Assembly (NCBI GenBank): GCA_003223215.1
Contig: QHYH01000119.1
Location: 1-47,043, forward strand
Origin: Acidobacteriota bacterium
Lineage (GTDB): Bacteria > Acidobacteriota > Terriglobia > Acidiferrales > UBA7541
Reading direction: 5' to 3'
DNA: 47,043 bases
Both the position numbers and the translations under genes were made by a program. Within the stretch, counting starts at the first letter, position 1, and every line of letters begins with the position of its first letter. Shown in pieces: positions 33,981 through 43,093 of the stretch. The notes under the pieces are model-generated. The model did no database searches. It was not told where the DNA came from and saw only the letters and a program-made list of their open reading frames with translations.

Positions 33981-35477
33981 ATGGAATTTAGGGGTCTAGT
34001 ACCGTGCCTTGCGAATTGGCGAAAGGAGCGGCTCGTCGTCAAGAGGGCACCTGCTAAGGGGTTGTTCTCGCTTGCACTGACCTTGGGGCTTGCTTGCCTG
34101 ACGTGTCCGCACGCCCGGGGCGACGTGGGAATCGTACTTAACGAGTCGATGGATTCGAGCGTGGACCGAATCTCAGGTACGGGACACAGCGCTGTGTATT
34201 TTTCGCGAATTTGTGCGGAGTCGCCCGTGCGATTGAGGTTGTGCCGTCCGAATGAAAATGGCTCGGTGATGAGCACTTACATCAACATCGGGGAGGATCA
34301 GAGGTTCGAGTGGAACATCGTGCCCCTCAATATTTACCTTTATGGAGTGGAGGATCCCCGGTTTCGCGCACTTTTCGGGTCTTACAGGGTCAAGACTTTA
34401 TTGGAGGAAAGATACCGGACGAAATATCTGGCCGGGTATTGCGATGGCCCGCCATGCTCGACAAGTTACAAGGCGGAATGGCGAGAGATGGTTGCGGCAA
34501 CGCTCATCCGCAGCGTGTACATTTTCGTGATGGATACGACGGTCGAGCAGGATAAGGAACTGATCTCGCAGTTTAATGCCTCGCGCAATGAAAATCACTT
34601 TAACGGAATCACCCGGAACTGTGCGGATTTCACGAAGCGTGTGATCAATACCTATTTCCCGCACGCAGCCACCACTGACTACATCAACGACTTCGGGATG
34701 ACCAGCCCGAAGGCCATTGCGCGGTCGTTCGTTCGCTATGCCGTCCGGAACCCGAAATCCAACCTGCGAGTGCTGCACTTTGCTCAAGTGCCGGGCACCA
34801 TTAAGAGAAGCAATGAGGTTCGATCCGGAACAGAGCAGTTGTACCGTTCCGGGAAACTGCTCATTCCCATGCTGATTTTTGCGGGTTACGGAGTGCCGGC
34901 CGTGGCGGCCTCCTACCTTCTAACAGGCCGATTCAATCCCGAGCGCGAGTTCGAAAAGCATCCTGCTGAAGAGGAGAATCGTCGTGACGCGACGGAACCT
35001 GTGAAGACTCAGGAGGACCAAGCCCAGATCATTGGCACCCGGGCAGAATGGAAACGATATCGGCAGGCGCTGGACTCTCTATTGCAGGAAACAGGAGAAG
35101 CGAAATTCATCGGGGAGCAGGGAGACTTCCGTCGTTTTTTCAAGCATCTGAACAAGCTGGGCACACCTCGAGTGGACGCCGACGGAGCGTTGTGGATGGA
35201 GATTCCCGGCAAGAGTAAAGCTCTCAATGTGGGATTGAGCGCGAACAACATTCTCGAGCGGAGTTCGAACACGCAATTGGCGTACTCCTTGCTCCTCTGC
35301 CGCGCCAATGGCGTCTTGAAAAGCCCGAAGCACAGCCGAGAGACGATGCCGGAATTTGAAAGGGATTGGGAACTCCTGCAGCGGGCGCGTGTGAAAAACG
35401 CGTTGGTCGTCGCAGGAGATCGCACGCCAGACAAAGACATCCTTAGCACGGATGCTTCCACCGGTGGCAAGGATTGA
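33981..35477 (+). CDS. Secreted conserved protein with His...Cys pair, possible papain-like fold
   Basis: The ATG at 33981 (AGGA three bases before) gives 498 residues, with a signal segment at about 24-45 (GLFSLALTLGLACLTC); starts nearer that segment are possible. The conserved part (60-320) includes GTGHSAVYFSRIC (His69), YINIGEDQRFEWN, WREMVAATLIRSVY and NGITRNCADFTKRVINTYFP (Cys214). A His followed at a distance by an NCxDF cysteine is the order seen in permuted NlpC/P60 or LRAT-like enzymes, so a cysteine hydrolase or acyltransferase is a reasonable guess. The rest (330-498) is charged and unrecognised. I know the family only as an acidobacterial hypothetical. Confidence 0.65.
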   Translation: MEFRGLVPCLANWRKERLVVKRAPAKGLFSLALTLGLACLTCPHARGDVGIVLNESMDSSVDRISGTGHSAVYFSRICAESPVRLRLCRPNENGSVMSTYINIGEDQRFEWNIVPLNIYLYGVEDPRFRALFGSYRVKTLLEERYRTKYLAGYCDGPPCSTSYKAEWREMVAATLIRSVYIFVMDTTVEQDKELISQFNASRNENHFNGITRNCADFTKRVINTYFPHAATTDYINDFGMTSPKAIARSFVRYAVRNPKSNLRVLHFAQVPGTIKRSNEVRSGTEQLYRSGKLLIPMLIFAGYGVPAVAASYLLTGRFNPEREFEKHPAEEENRRDATEPVKTQEDQAQIIGTRAEWKRYRQALDSLLQETGEAKFIGEQGDFRRFFKHLNKLGTPRVDADGALWMEIPGKSKALNVGLSANNILERSSNTQLAYSLLLCRANGVLKSPKHSRETMPEFERDWELLQRARVKNALVVAGDRTPDKDILSTDASTGGKD

Positions 35478-35603
35478 GAGGGGTGCGGATTTTCAGCTCC
35501 CTCCTGGTTTTGAATTGTTGGACTAATTTCTTCGGCTCGAATCAACGCGTAATATCCGACAGAGCTTAGGCTGGTGTTCTTCACACCTTGGCCACGTTGC
35601 GCG

Positions 35604-36377
35604 TCAAATCCCCAAAACAGGACTGCTCGTTTCAGCCGATGCAGTTCCGGTCGGTGAGGGGAGTTTTGAACGGATCAAGGATTCCACTTGATTCCAGACG
35701 TTCGGGTCGCATTCGATCTCGATGTGCGACTTCATGAAGAGGCGGCCGAACCAGGGATAGTTTGGGCAACTAACTGGATGAGCTTTATAGTCAAAACGAA
35801 AATTTCCGATGATTTGTGTGTGCGTGGCATCGGCCGCAAGAATTTCGGGCCGCCCGCGTAGAAGTCCATTTGACTGGTAGAAGTTGGCTGCCTCCCTGAC
35901 GTTAGCAGGGATGAGCAAGTCATTTTGCTCGCGCTTCGTGATGCTGTCCACTTGGATGGTAAGCAGCACCGGGATGCCATCTTTCTCTAGCTCTCGCGCG
36001 AGAGTAACGGTTTCGGAAGCTCCCCAACTATGCCCGTATATGATGATGCGCGCTTGCTGTTTTTCTTGGGCCGACAGGGAACCCGTATTGTGGATATCGA
36101 GAAGTCGCAGGATCTGCTGGTGGGCTTTCTCCCGTCGCTGATTCTCAAAAACTTCCACGTGGACGCCGAAGGGATAATCCTGGCGGAGACGCGTAGCAAG
36201 CTGGACCTCGCTGTGGACCGCATTGTCGTGTTTGACGAAACCACCGACAAATCCGATAACAATAACGGGACGCCCCGCCGGCGGTTCATCCGCGGAGGCG
36301 GAGGGCGTGGGAATCATTGCGCCGAAAGCCAGGAGCAAAGAAAGAAGTGACCCGGGGAAACGCCTATTGCTCGGCAT
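35604..36377 (-). CDS. Secreted alpha/beta-hydrolase-like protein with EF-hand-like loop
   Basis: The ATG at 36377 gives 257 residues and a signal peptide (GSLLSLLLAFGAMIPTPSAS). The strand-turn VIVIGFVGGFVKHDNAVHSE and the elbow IIIYGHSWGASE (Ser117) fit a lipase-like hydrolase; Asp144 and His218 or His186 are candidates for the rest of the triad. A segment at residues 94-105 (DIHNTGSLSAQE) has the spacing of a calcium-binding EF-hand loop, partly degenerate. The substrate is unknown. The open frame extends to 36620, but that part overlaps repeat DNA. Confidence 0.68.
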   Translation of the reverse strand: MPSNRRFPGSLLSLLLAFGAMIPTPSASADEPPAGRPVIVIGFVGGFVKHDNAVHSEVQLATRLRQDYPFGVHVEVFENQRREKAHQQILRLLDIHNTGSLSAQEKQQARIIIYGHSWGASETVTLARELEKDGIPVLLTIQVDSITKREQNDLLIPANVREAANFYQSNGLLRGRPEILAADATHTQIIGNFRFDYKAHPVSCPNYPWFGRLFMKSHIEIECDPNVWNQVESLIRSKLPSPTGTASAETSSPVLGI

Positions 36378-36500
36378 GGGTCGTGCCTTTTCTGAGGACT
36401 TAGTGATGATAGCAGAAAGCGGGTTCGTTGGCGTGAACGTGGAACGATTCCAGTGGACCGTACCCAAGCTTGTGGCTGGCGAATTGTTGTTTTGCTTCGG

Positions 36501-36545
36501 TGACATCGCGTTGAACCTTGACACCGTACCAATTCGCCAGGGACA
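36501..36545. repeat. Dispersed 45-bp repeat, copy 1
   Basis: These 45 bases match 41715-41759 in the same orientation with about three differences; the core GTTGAACCTTGACACCGT is identical. The reverse strand reads SLANWYGVKVQRDVTEAKQQ in an open frame running about 36400-36610. The repeat may thus be part of a decayed gene or insertion element; its family is not recognised. Confidence 0.7.
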
Positions 36546-36720
36546 CCGACTGCTGACGATGCTTTTGGCACCAAGGCTTTCGCGCTCCGGGAGCGATTCC
36601 GGTTCTTCGGCTGCCCCCATTGCTGATTGGGCACAGCGAAGAGTAACTGGCTGAAATGTTGGATATAGTTTTAATTCAGTTTGGCATCATTGCAGTTTGC
36701 GATCATTCTTGACAGGCGCT

Positions 36721-37527
36721 ATGCAAACTTTGAAGAGACTCCTCGCTCTACTCGTATGTTCGGCTTTCGTCGCCTGGGCGCAGGGCAATTCATTCGACAA
36801 GGTTCGATATAACGGCGGCTCTGTAGATTCAAAAGTCGATCCGAAGGATTGGAATAATCACCTGACGGTGACATCGGACCTGATCACTTTGGCTCTGAAA
36901 GATGGCAAGAAGCTCGAAATCCCGCCGAAGTCTGTTACTTCACTGAGTTATGGCCAGGAGGCGCACAGGCGCGTCGGAACGATGGTTGCATTGGCCATAC
37001 TCGTCGCCCCGGTCGCTTTGTTTGGGCTGTTTCACAAAACACGGCTTCACTACATAGGGATTCAGTACACCACGCCAGACAACAAAACAGGCGGCATCCT
37101 GCTACAAGGTGACAAAGACAACTACCGTGCAATCCTAGTTTCTCTCCAGGGCGTAACGGGTGTGCCTGTGGCTGTGGGTGAAAAAGACCGTGAGTTTGTT
37201 CCTGTGACCGTCCGAGAGGAAGTGACCAAGGGAGACGAGGGAAAGGATGCGAAGGAGAAGACTGCCGGGGGCAAATCGGCAGAGAGCAAGCCGACCGAAA
37301 CCGCACCTGCTGAATCCGCTAAAGGAACCGTCAATGTTTCCTCCAGCCCCACCGGAGCGGATGTGCTCGTGGACGGAGAGTTTGTGGGAGACTCACCAGC
37401 TTCGCTGAAGCTAACACCAGGGAAGCACGCAGTCACCGTGAAGATGTCCGGCTATAAGGATTGGTCGAAAGAGATCACGGTGCAGTCCGGGTCGGAAGTG
37501 CAGCTCACGGCGAACCTAGAGAAGTAA
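36721..37527 (+). CDS. Secreted PEGA-domain protein
   Basis: The ATG at 36721 gives 268 residues with a signal peptide (RLLALLVCSAFVAWAQG). An N-terminal domain of unknown type (residues 22-150) contains a hydrophobic helix (TMVALAILVAPVALFGL). A charged Lys/Glu/Ala linker follows. The C-terminal PEGA domain (about 195-268) reads GTVNVSSSPTGADVLVDGEF, PASLKLTPGKHAVTVKMSGY and WSKEITVQSGS. PEGA modules usually bind surfaces or partners. It may sit in the inner membrane with the PEGA domain outside. Confidence 0.8.
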   Translation: MQTLKRLLALLVCSAFVAWAQGNSFDKVRYNGGSVDSKVDPKDWNNHLTVTSDLITLALKDGKKLEIPPKSVTSLSYGQEAHRRVGTMVALAILVAPVALFGLFHKTRLHYIGIQYTTPDNKTGGILLQGDKDNYRAILVSLQGVTGVPVAVGEKDREFVPVTVREEVTKGDEGKDAKEKTAGGKSAESKPTETAPAESAKGTVNVSSSPTGADVLVDGEFVGDSPASLKLTPGKHAVTVKMSGYKDWSKEITVQSGSEVQLTANLEK

Positions 37528-37573
37528 CAGGACATACCCTCTCTGGAATGAAGAACCTACTCCGTGTCCTGTT
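37526..37573 (+). terminator. Inverted repeat at the end of the PEGA gene
   Basis: AACAGGACA (37526-37534) and TGTCCTGTT (37565-37573) are a perfect 9-bp inverted repeat with a 30-base loop, starting at the stop codon. It might form the 3' end of the mRNA; there is no T run. Confidence 0.3.
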
Positions 37574-37722
37574 CAACGGAATCGTGTCAAAATCTTCTAT
37601 ACTCGCCTGAGGCATGTGCGTTCTGATCTTTGGAGCAACAGGTTGGTCTTCTCGCTCACGCCCCTGCTTGCGAGCTCCCAGAAAAGCGCCCAATTTTAAT
37701 CATGAGCGGAGGCCAGATTGCG

Positions 37723-38076
37723 ATGAAACGGGTCGTCAGGTTCTCTCCTGCGGTTCTCCTAATGAGTGTTCTGCTCGCCGTGAGTCCGAGGGCGGAACAA
37801 AACATGGACAAAACTACTTGCTCTCTAGTTGAGCAGGCGCTAAGAGATTACCGGCAGGTGAAGAACGCTACCACACGCGGGGACGTAGTGAAATACTTCG
37901 TTCCCGACGGAGGCCTGCAGTTTCCAGCTAAGACCCGGTACGTCCATCCCAGGTGTGAATACCTGCATGTCGACGTTGAGTTCGAGCTCGTCAAGCCTTC
38001 GGAGATCGCCTCCCTTCCCGACGACAAGGTCATAGGTGTGTCAAAGCTATACGTGGAATACCCAGCGAAAGACTGA
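37723..38076 (+). CDS. Small secreted conserved hypothetical protein
   Basis: The ATG at 37723 (GGAGG ten bases before) gives 117 residues with a signal peptide (RFSPAVLLMSVLLAVS). The mature part has SLVEQALRDYRQVKNATTRG, VVKYFVPDGGLQF and RYVHPRCEYLHVDVEFEL. This resembles small acidobacterial exported hypotheticals whose helix-then-sheet layout recalls BamE/SmpA-like folds, but that is a guess. An in-frame ATG at 37702 is an alternative start. Confidence 0.6.
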   Translation: MKRVVRFSPAVLLMSVLLAVSPRAEQNMDKTTCSLVEQALRDYRQVKNATTRGDVVKYFVPDGGLQFPAKTRYVHPRCEYLHVDVEFELVKPSEIASLPDDKVIGVSKLYVEYPAKD

Positions 38077-38291
38077 CTCATGCTCACCAACCAGGCGGGT
38101 CGCCCGTAGGTTGTGGGATTCGAATCCGCTGACTGCATGGAAACAAAGGAGTTTTGCGGCGCACCTTGGCCTTCTAAGTCATTGAAAGGAATACAGCAGA
38201 ATCTCTAGCGCCCCCTTATTGCCCCCAAGATTTTGAGCGGGGCGGCTGCTGTTATGCTAGAAGAGCGACATAACAGGAGAAGACGGCAGAA

Positions 38292-40112
38292 TTGGCACCG
38301 TTGATTAGCGCACAAGGACTTTCCAAAAGATACGGAAGCGCACCGCTTTTCCAGAACCTTTCCTTCACCGTTTCGGAAGGGGAACGGATCGGTGTTATTG
38401 GACCCAATGGGTCCGGCAAATCCACGCTGATCGAGATGCTCTACGGCCGCGTGAAACCGGATGGCGGGGATGTCGCCGTGCGCAAGGGGACGCGGATGAG
38501 CTGCGTGACGCAGATATCCGAGTTTTCGCCGGGCGTGACGGTGCGCGGCGTGATTGAGGGCGCACTGAAACGAGCGCGCGTAGCGGAAGAGGAACACGCT
38601 TCGGAATTCGCGGAGACGCTTGGGCGGGCGGGTTTTACCGCTTTGGATGCGTTGGCGGCGGAGCTTTCGGGCGGCTGGAAAAAACGACTGGCGATTGCGG
38701 AAGCGCTGGTGCAGCGGCCGGATATCCTGCTGCTGGACGAACCGACGAACCATCTGGACTTCGCGGGAATTGGCTGGTTGGAGGGCGTGCTGCAAAGCGC
38801 GGGATTTGCATGCGTGGTGGTGAGCCATGACCGGTATTTCCTGGAAAATGTCGCAAACGAAATGGTGGAAATCAGTCGCGCGTACGAAGAAGGGGCGCTG
38901 CGCGTGTCCGGAAATTACAGCAAGTTTCTGGAGGCCAAGGAAGAGTACCTGCATGCGCAGCAAAAGCGGCAACAGGCCTTGGAAAACCGTGTGCGCACAG
39001 AAATCGCCTGGCTGAGGCGAGGACCAAAAGCACGCACCACGAAATCGAAGGCGCGCATCGACGATGCGCACGGGATGATCGGCGAGCTTGCGGAAATGAA
39101 GGCGCGGACGCGGACTTCCGCGGCGGAGATTGATTTTTCCGCGACCAGCCGGAAAACCAAGCAGCTGCTTACTCTCGATGACGTTTCCTACGGGTTTGGC
39201 GAGCGGACGCTGATCGCCGGGCTGCACTTTATTGTCACGCAGGGAATGCGCGTGGGGCTGGTGGGGCCGAACGGCAGCGGGAAAACGACGCTGCTGCGTT
39301 TGCTGCGCGGGGATATCGAGCCGCCGAAGGGGAAAATTCGCAAGGCGGACGGTTTGCGGATCGTGTACTTCGACCAGAACCGCCAGCTCGATCCGGAAGT
39401 TACACTGCGGCGGGCGCTGGCGCCGGACAGCGATGCGGTGGTTTATCAGGAACGGGTGATTCACGTGGCGTCGTGGGCGGAGCGATTTTTGTTCGCCAGC
39501 GAGCAGCTAAATCAGTGGGTAGGCCGGCTTTCTGGAGGCGAGCGGGCACGGGTGCTCATTGCGCAGTTGATGCTGCAACCCGCGGACGTGCTGCTGCTGG
39601 ATGAGCCCACGAACGATTTGGATATTCCGACGCTGGAAATATTGGAAGAGAGCCTGCTGGAATATCGCGGAGCGTTGGTACTGGTAACGCACGACCGTTA
39701 CCTGCTGGATCGTGTTTCGACGGTGGTGCTGGGGCTGGATGGAATGGGCAAGGCCGAGCGGTTTGCGGATTATTCGCAGTGGGAAGAATGGCAAAGTGCG
39801 CAAAAAGCTGCAAAGAAAATGAGCGGTCTGAAGGATGAGCCGCGGTCAAAGGCAGCGGGAAACGGGAGCAAGACGCCTGCTACAGCGCAGAAGAAGCTTT
39901 CCTATCAAGAGCGCATGGAATTGGCGGGAATCGAGGGGCGGATCACCGAGGCGGAGCAGGAGTTGCAAATCCGCCACAAGGCGCTGGAGGATCCCGAGGT
40001 GATGGGCGATCACATCCGGCTACAAAACGTGCTGGCGGAAATGGCCAAGGCGCAGAAGATTGTGGATGCGTTGTACGCGCGTTGGGCGGAGCTGGAACAG
40101 GAACAGGGGTGA
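38292..40112 (+). CDS. uup: ABC-F ATPase, Uup type
   Basis: A TTG at 38292 with AGGAGA upstream begins this 606-residue protein. Two ABC domains without membrane segments are complete: Walker A GPNGSGKST, signature LSGGWKKRL and Walker B LLLDEPTNHLD in the first; GPNGSGKTT, LSGGERARV and LLLDEPTNDLD in the second. They are joined by the long charged ABC-F linker (YLHAQQKRQQALENRVRTEI). The C-terminus (about 535-606) is a coiled coil (ELAGIEGRITEAEQELQI), the mark of Uup, which acts on ribosomes and on branched DNA. This is probably a housekeeping gene amid accessory DNA. Confidence 0.92.
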   Translation: MAPLISAQGLSKRYGSAPLFQNLSFTVSEGERIGVIGPNGSGKSTLIEMLYGRVKPDGGDVAVRKGTRMSCVTQISEFSPGVTVRGVIEGALKRARVAEEEHASEFAETLGRAGFTALDALAAELSGGWKKRLAIAEALVQRPDILLLDEPTNHLDFAGIGWLEGVLQSAGFACVVVSHDRYFLENVANEMVEISRAYEEGALRVSGNYSKFLEAKEEYLHAQQKRQQALENRVRTEIAWLRRGPKARTTKSKARIDDAHGMIGELAEMKARTRTSAAEIDFSATSRKTKQLLTLDDVSYGFGERTLIAGLHFIVTQGMRVGLVGPNGSGKTTLLRLLRGDIEPPKGKIRKADGLRIVYFDQNRQLDPEVTLRRALAPDSDAVVYQERVIHVASWAERFLFASEQLNQWVGRLSGGERARVLIAQLMLQPADVLLLDEPTNDLDIPTLEILEESLLEYRGALVLVTHDRYLLDRVSTVVLGLDGMGKAERFADYSQWEEWQSAQKAAKKMSGLKDEPRSKAAGNGSKTPATAQKKLSYQERMELAGIEGRITEAEQELQIRHKALEDPEVMGDHIRLQNVLAEMAKAQKIVDALYARWAELEQEQG

Positions 40113-41172
40113 AGGATTCGTACTCGATGACCCGAGCAAGCCTGAAGAAATGAACCAGTATGAAAGACTGGTCGCACTGATAGAGCCGAGGCAGATATCT
40201 GTTGCCAACCTTGGCGGGCTTAAGGCGAGCGGTAGTTCAACAAGTAGCGACCAGGCTCGGAAAGAAATTCACACTTCACAGCCATCTGATCATAAGGATT
40301 ACATCTATACTCCCAGCGTGGGTGGACTTCCTCGTAGGTAAGCTGAGTGACGCGGCGACCCATGATCTGGTGCTAAAAGGACCGCCAGCCGGGGCGTAAA
40401 ACAATTGGGTTTGCAGGTATGCTAGGCATTGATGCGACGAAGCCGCCCAAACAGGTTGGAATCTCTCCCGAGAAGAAAAGCCGCCTTCATCGAACCAATG
40501 GAATGCGCCACCGTCCCAAATCTCCCGGACGGGTCGGAATGGACCTTCTGTGGCGGACCACATAAAAGTTCATACATCCAAATCCGGCCCCTTCTGGGAG
40601 CTGTGCGACAAGATCACACTCCATTGGCTCGCCAGCCAACGTCGAAGTTCTAGCTGCCACTAACAAGCGCGCGCTGAACCTGGTCACTTGCTTTCCCTTC
40701 AATTACGTGGGCGCAGCTCCCCGTCGTTTCATCGTACGGGCATTACAGGTCCAAGCCTCTGAGCTTTTGGAACAGAGAAACGGGCGTACGTCCCAAAGTG
40801 TGAATCCCCACGGGCAGGCATTGGTCTCATCATAGCAATTAAGGCGACCTCTTAAATTGCCCAGCCTCAACTCTCAATCATTCGGCCAGGTGAGGGCTTT
40901 TGGACCGAACCTCCGCGTCCTTTCGGCTGAGAATAGACATCCTCAATCTCAGAACAGCCAGAACCGGATCGTCGGCCTTTTTCCTGCCGCGGCCAACTCC
41001 TTCCTGACGGTTTCCGGCGAACTCCCAATCAGGTTGCTCTCAACGACTTTGCAAATCGTGCGACGGTGGCGAGCTGTGATCTTCCGCATGTATGCGTGTG
41101 ACTCCGCGCACATCCGTCCCGCGCTTGCGGTGGTACTTGATAGGAGGACTTTGGGCTATCGAAGGAAGTCGT
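40113..41172. other. 1-kb intergenic stretch, no gene recognised
   Basis: Several short frames exist on both strands (for example EMNQYERLVALIEPRQISVA at about 40150-40210), but none has a signal, domain or clear ribosome binding site together. The stretch probably holds decayed DNA. It ends at the cytochrome c gene. Confidence 0.45.
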
Positions 41173-41605
41173 ATGAGCGTTCGAATGACTGTGTTTCTGT
41201 TTCTCATTTCTTCTTCAGTCGCAGGAATGGTTCGTACGACGCGGGGTGCGGCGATCCAGGAATCCGAGCTACCGGCCGTCTATGCCCCGCCCGGCAGGCA
41301 GACGTACAAAGACTACTGTGCGGCTTGCCACGGCTCGGAGGGGAAAGGCCATGGACCTGTATGCCCGCTCTCTGCGAAAGGCTCCGCCGGACCTCACCAC
41401 TCTCGCGAAGCGGCACGGAGGAACGTTCCCGGAAGAGTACGTGACAAACGTTCTGCGCTTCGGTTTCAGATTTTCCGCGCATGGCTCGTCCGAGATGCCC
41501 GTGTGGGGACCGATCTTCCAGTATGAGGAACACTACAACGAAGCGGCGGTCCGGCAGCGCATCAAGAACTTGTGCGAATACCTCAAATCCATTCAGCGAG
41601 ACTAG
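41173..41605 (+). pseudogene. Class I cytochrome c, frameshifted
   Basis: The ATG at 41173 (AAGGAAG upstream) leads to a signal peptide (MTVFLFLISSSVAGMV) and the haem site YCAACHGSEGKGHGP. An extra base at about 41361-41363 shifts the frame; the other frame continues ARSLRKAPPDLTTLAKRHGG, then FRFSAHGSSEMPVWGPIF, whose Met is the likely sixth ligand, and ends at 41605. Restored, it is a small periplasmic electron carrier of about 144 residues. The break could be real or a sequencing error. Confidence 0.82.
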
Positions 41606-41714
41606 CGGTTCGCACATGACCAACGAGCGGTGCCCACGTGGAACTCCTGAGGAAGCGCTTTCATGGTATTTGCTGATCCCGCCGCAGCCTTGCCTGTCGT
41701 TCGGTGTAACCATG

Positions 41715-41759
41715 TGCCATTGCGTTGAACCTTGACACCGTATCAATTCGCCAGGGACA
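41715..41759. repeat. Dispersed 45-bp repeat, copy 2
   Basis: This copy matches 36501-36545 with about three differences. It lies directly at the point where the NmrA-like gene is cut off at its 5' side, so it marks a recombination or insertion breakpoint. A TTG inside it could start a chimeric reading frame into the gene fragment. Confidence 0.7.
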
Positions 41760-41784
41760 GGCCGGCTGCCCGTTTCGGAGCCTG

Positions 41785-42387
41785 TGCTACGCGGTGCACT
41801 TGAGCAGCTACGGCGCGCATGTACCGGAAGGCACCGGACCAGTCACCGGGCTGCATTCTTCGGAGGAAAAACTGAACGCCATCAACGATTTGAACGTTCT
41901 GCACCTTCGAGCTGCGTATTTCATGGAGAACAATCTGACGGCGATCGACATGATCCATGGGATGGGACTGTTCGGGCATGCCCTGCTACCCGACCTGAAG
42001 TTGCCCATGATCGCGACACGAGACGTCGGCGACTACGCCGGGCAGCGCCTCCTGGACCTGGATTTTTCCGGCAAACAAACGCGCGAACTGCTTGGCGAGC
42101 GCGACCTATCGATGGCGGAAGCTACCGCGGTGATTGCTCGCGGTATTGGCAAGCCGGATCTGCGTTACGAGCAGTTTCCGTACGACCAGGTGCAGCAGGC
42201 GTTGACACAAATGGGTTTTTCCCCGAGGAAAGCCGCGGTATACATCGAGATGTTCCAAGCCATCAATGCGGGAGTCCTCACTCCGCAGGAGCCGCGTTCG
42301 CCGCAGAACAGCACGCCGACTTCGTTCGAAGAATTTGTGCAGGATGTCTTTGCGGCCGCGTATCACGGAAAGGCTACAACCGCTTAG
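41785..42387 (+). pseudogene. NmrA/azoreductase-like NAD(P)-binding protein, 5' end lost
   Basis: The recognisable part starts at LSSYGAHVPEGTGPVTGLHS, the strand after the middle of the Rossmann fold, and continues EKLNAINDLNVLHLRAAYFM, IDMIHGMGLFGHALLPDLKL and DVGDYAG to a normal end. The nucleotide-binding GxxGxxG N-terminus, about 95 residues, is missing and is replaced by repeat copy 2. The frame can be read from a TTG at 41725, but the product would not bind cofactor. It leads a row of small genes on the same strand. Confidence 0.7.
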
Positions 42388-42478
42388 GCCGGCGCCCGAG
42401 TAGCCACCGGTTGCGCCTGTTTGTAGACCAGAATTTCGTGAAGCAGCTTATGAGAATTGCGGATGCGGAGATCTAGTC

Positions 42479-43093
42479 ATGCATAGAACGCCCTCTAAGA
42501 AAAGAGAGTTGTCCAAGCGCGGTAAGAAACCGAGTACTTACCGTCGTATCGTCACGGGAAATGTAAACGGGAAGGCTGTCGTTCAAAGCGACGAACCGTT
42601 GTTGGCCTATCAGTTCAAGACTGTCCGCGGCTACGAGCACACGCTCGTCTGGGTCAACCCGGCGATCCCGGACCTCAGCAAGGAGCAGAGGTTTGACCGA
42701 TATCCCGACTCCGTTGTTCCAGGGCCTGGCGGTACCAGCCTGCACTTCGTGACCTTTCCGCCCGGCTCAGTCTTCGCGGATCCGTCTTTCGATGGCGAGG
42801 CCGCACAAGAAGAGGCGCTCGTTCGTCTGCGAGGATTAGCGGATCACTTCGAAAAGGAAGACCCGGGAATGCACAAAACGAATACGGTGGACTATGCAGT
42901 TATCTACGGCGGAGAGATGTGGCTGGAGTTGGACGACGGCGAGACTCTGCATTTGAACCGCGGCGACGTGGTCGTGCAAAACGGTACGCGCCATGTATGG
43001 CGAAACAAAGGCAACAAGCCCGTCACGATGCTGTTTTTCTTGAACGGCGCAAGAGCTCGCGAAACCTCGCAAGCCAAAAGGGGGATCCGATGA
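42479..43093 (+). CDS. Cupin-domain protein
   Basis: The protein has 204 residues. A basic N-terminal tail precedes a beta-rich region (AVVQSDEPLLAYQFKTVRGY). Then comes the cupin core at about 128-195: GMHKTNTVDYAVIYGGEMWL, ELDDGETLHLNRGDVVVQNG and TRHVWRNKG. The metal-binding motifs are partial (His131, Glu146 and His181 are the candidate ligands; the first motif has HKT where HxH is usual). It overlaps the next gene by ATGA. The role may be binding or converting a small aromatic or acid, but the substrate is unknown. Confidence 0.82.
   Translation: MHRTPSKKRELSKRGKKPSTYRRIVTGNVNGKAVVQSDEPLLAYQFKTVRGYEHTLVWVNPAIPDLSKEQRFDRYPDSVVPGPGGTSLHFVTFPPGSVFADPSFDGEAAQEEALVRLRGLADHFEKEDPGMHKTNTVDYAVIYGGEMWLELDDGETLHLNRGDVVVQNGTRHVWRNKGNKPVTMLFFLNGARARETSQAKRGIR

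Noticed and set aside
36223-36654. 143-codon plus-strand ORF over the repeat
   Set aside because: It runs antisense through the start of the hydrolase gene and the repeat, with no coding evidence.
38110-38140. TGGGATTCGAATCC, a tRNA T-arm-like sequence
   Set aside because: No acceptor, D-arm or anticodon arm pairs around it; a lone T-arm look-alike downstream of a gene is not enough to call a tRNA or att site.
38205-39464. 419-codon minus-strand ORF inside the ABC-F gene
   Set aside because: It is antisense to intact Walker and signature motifs of Uup; the length comes from GC-rich codon bias.
40857-41444. 195-codon ORF before and across the cytochrome c gene
   Set aside because: It is out of frame with the haem motif and has no features of its own.
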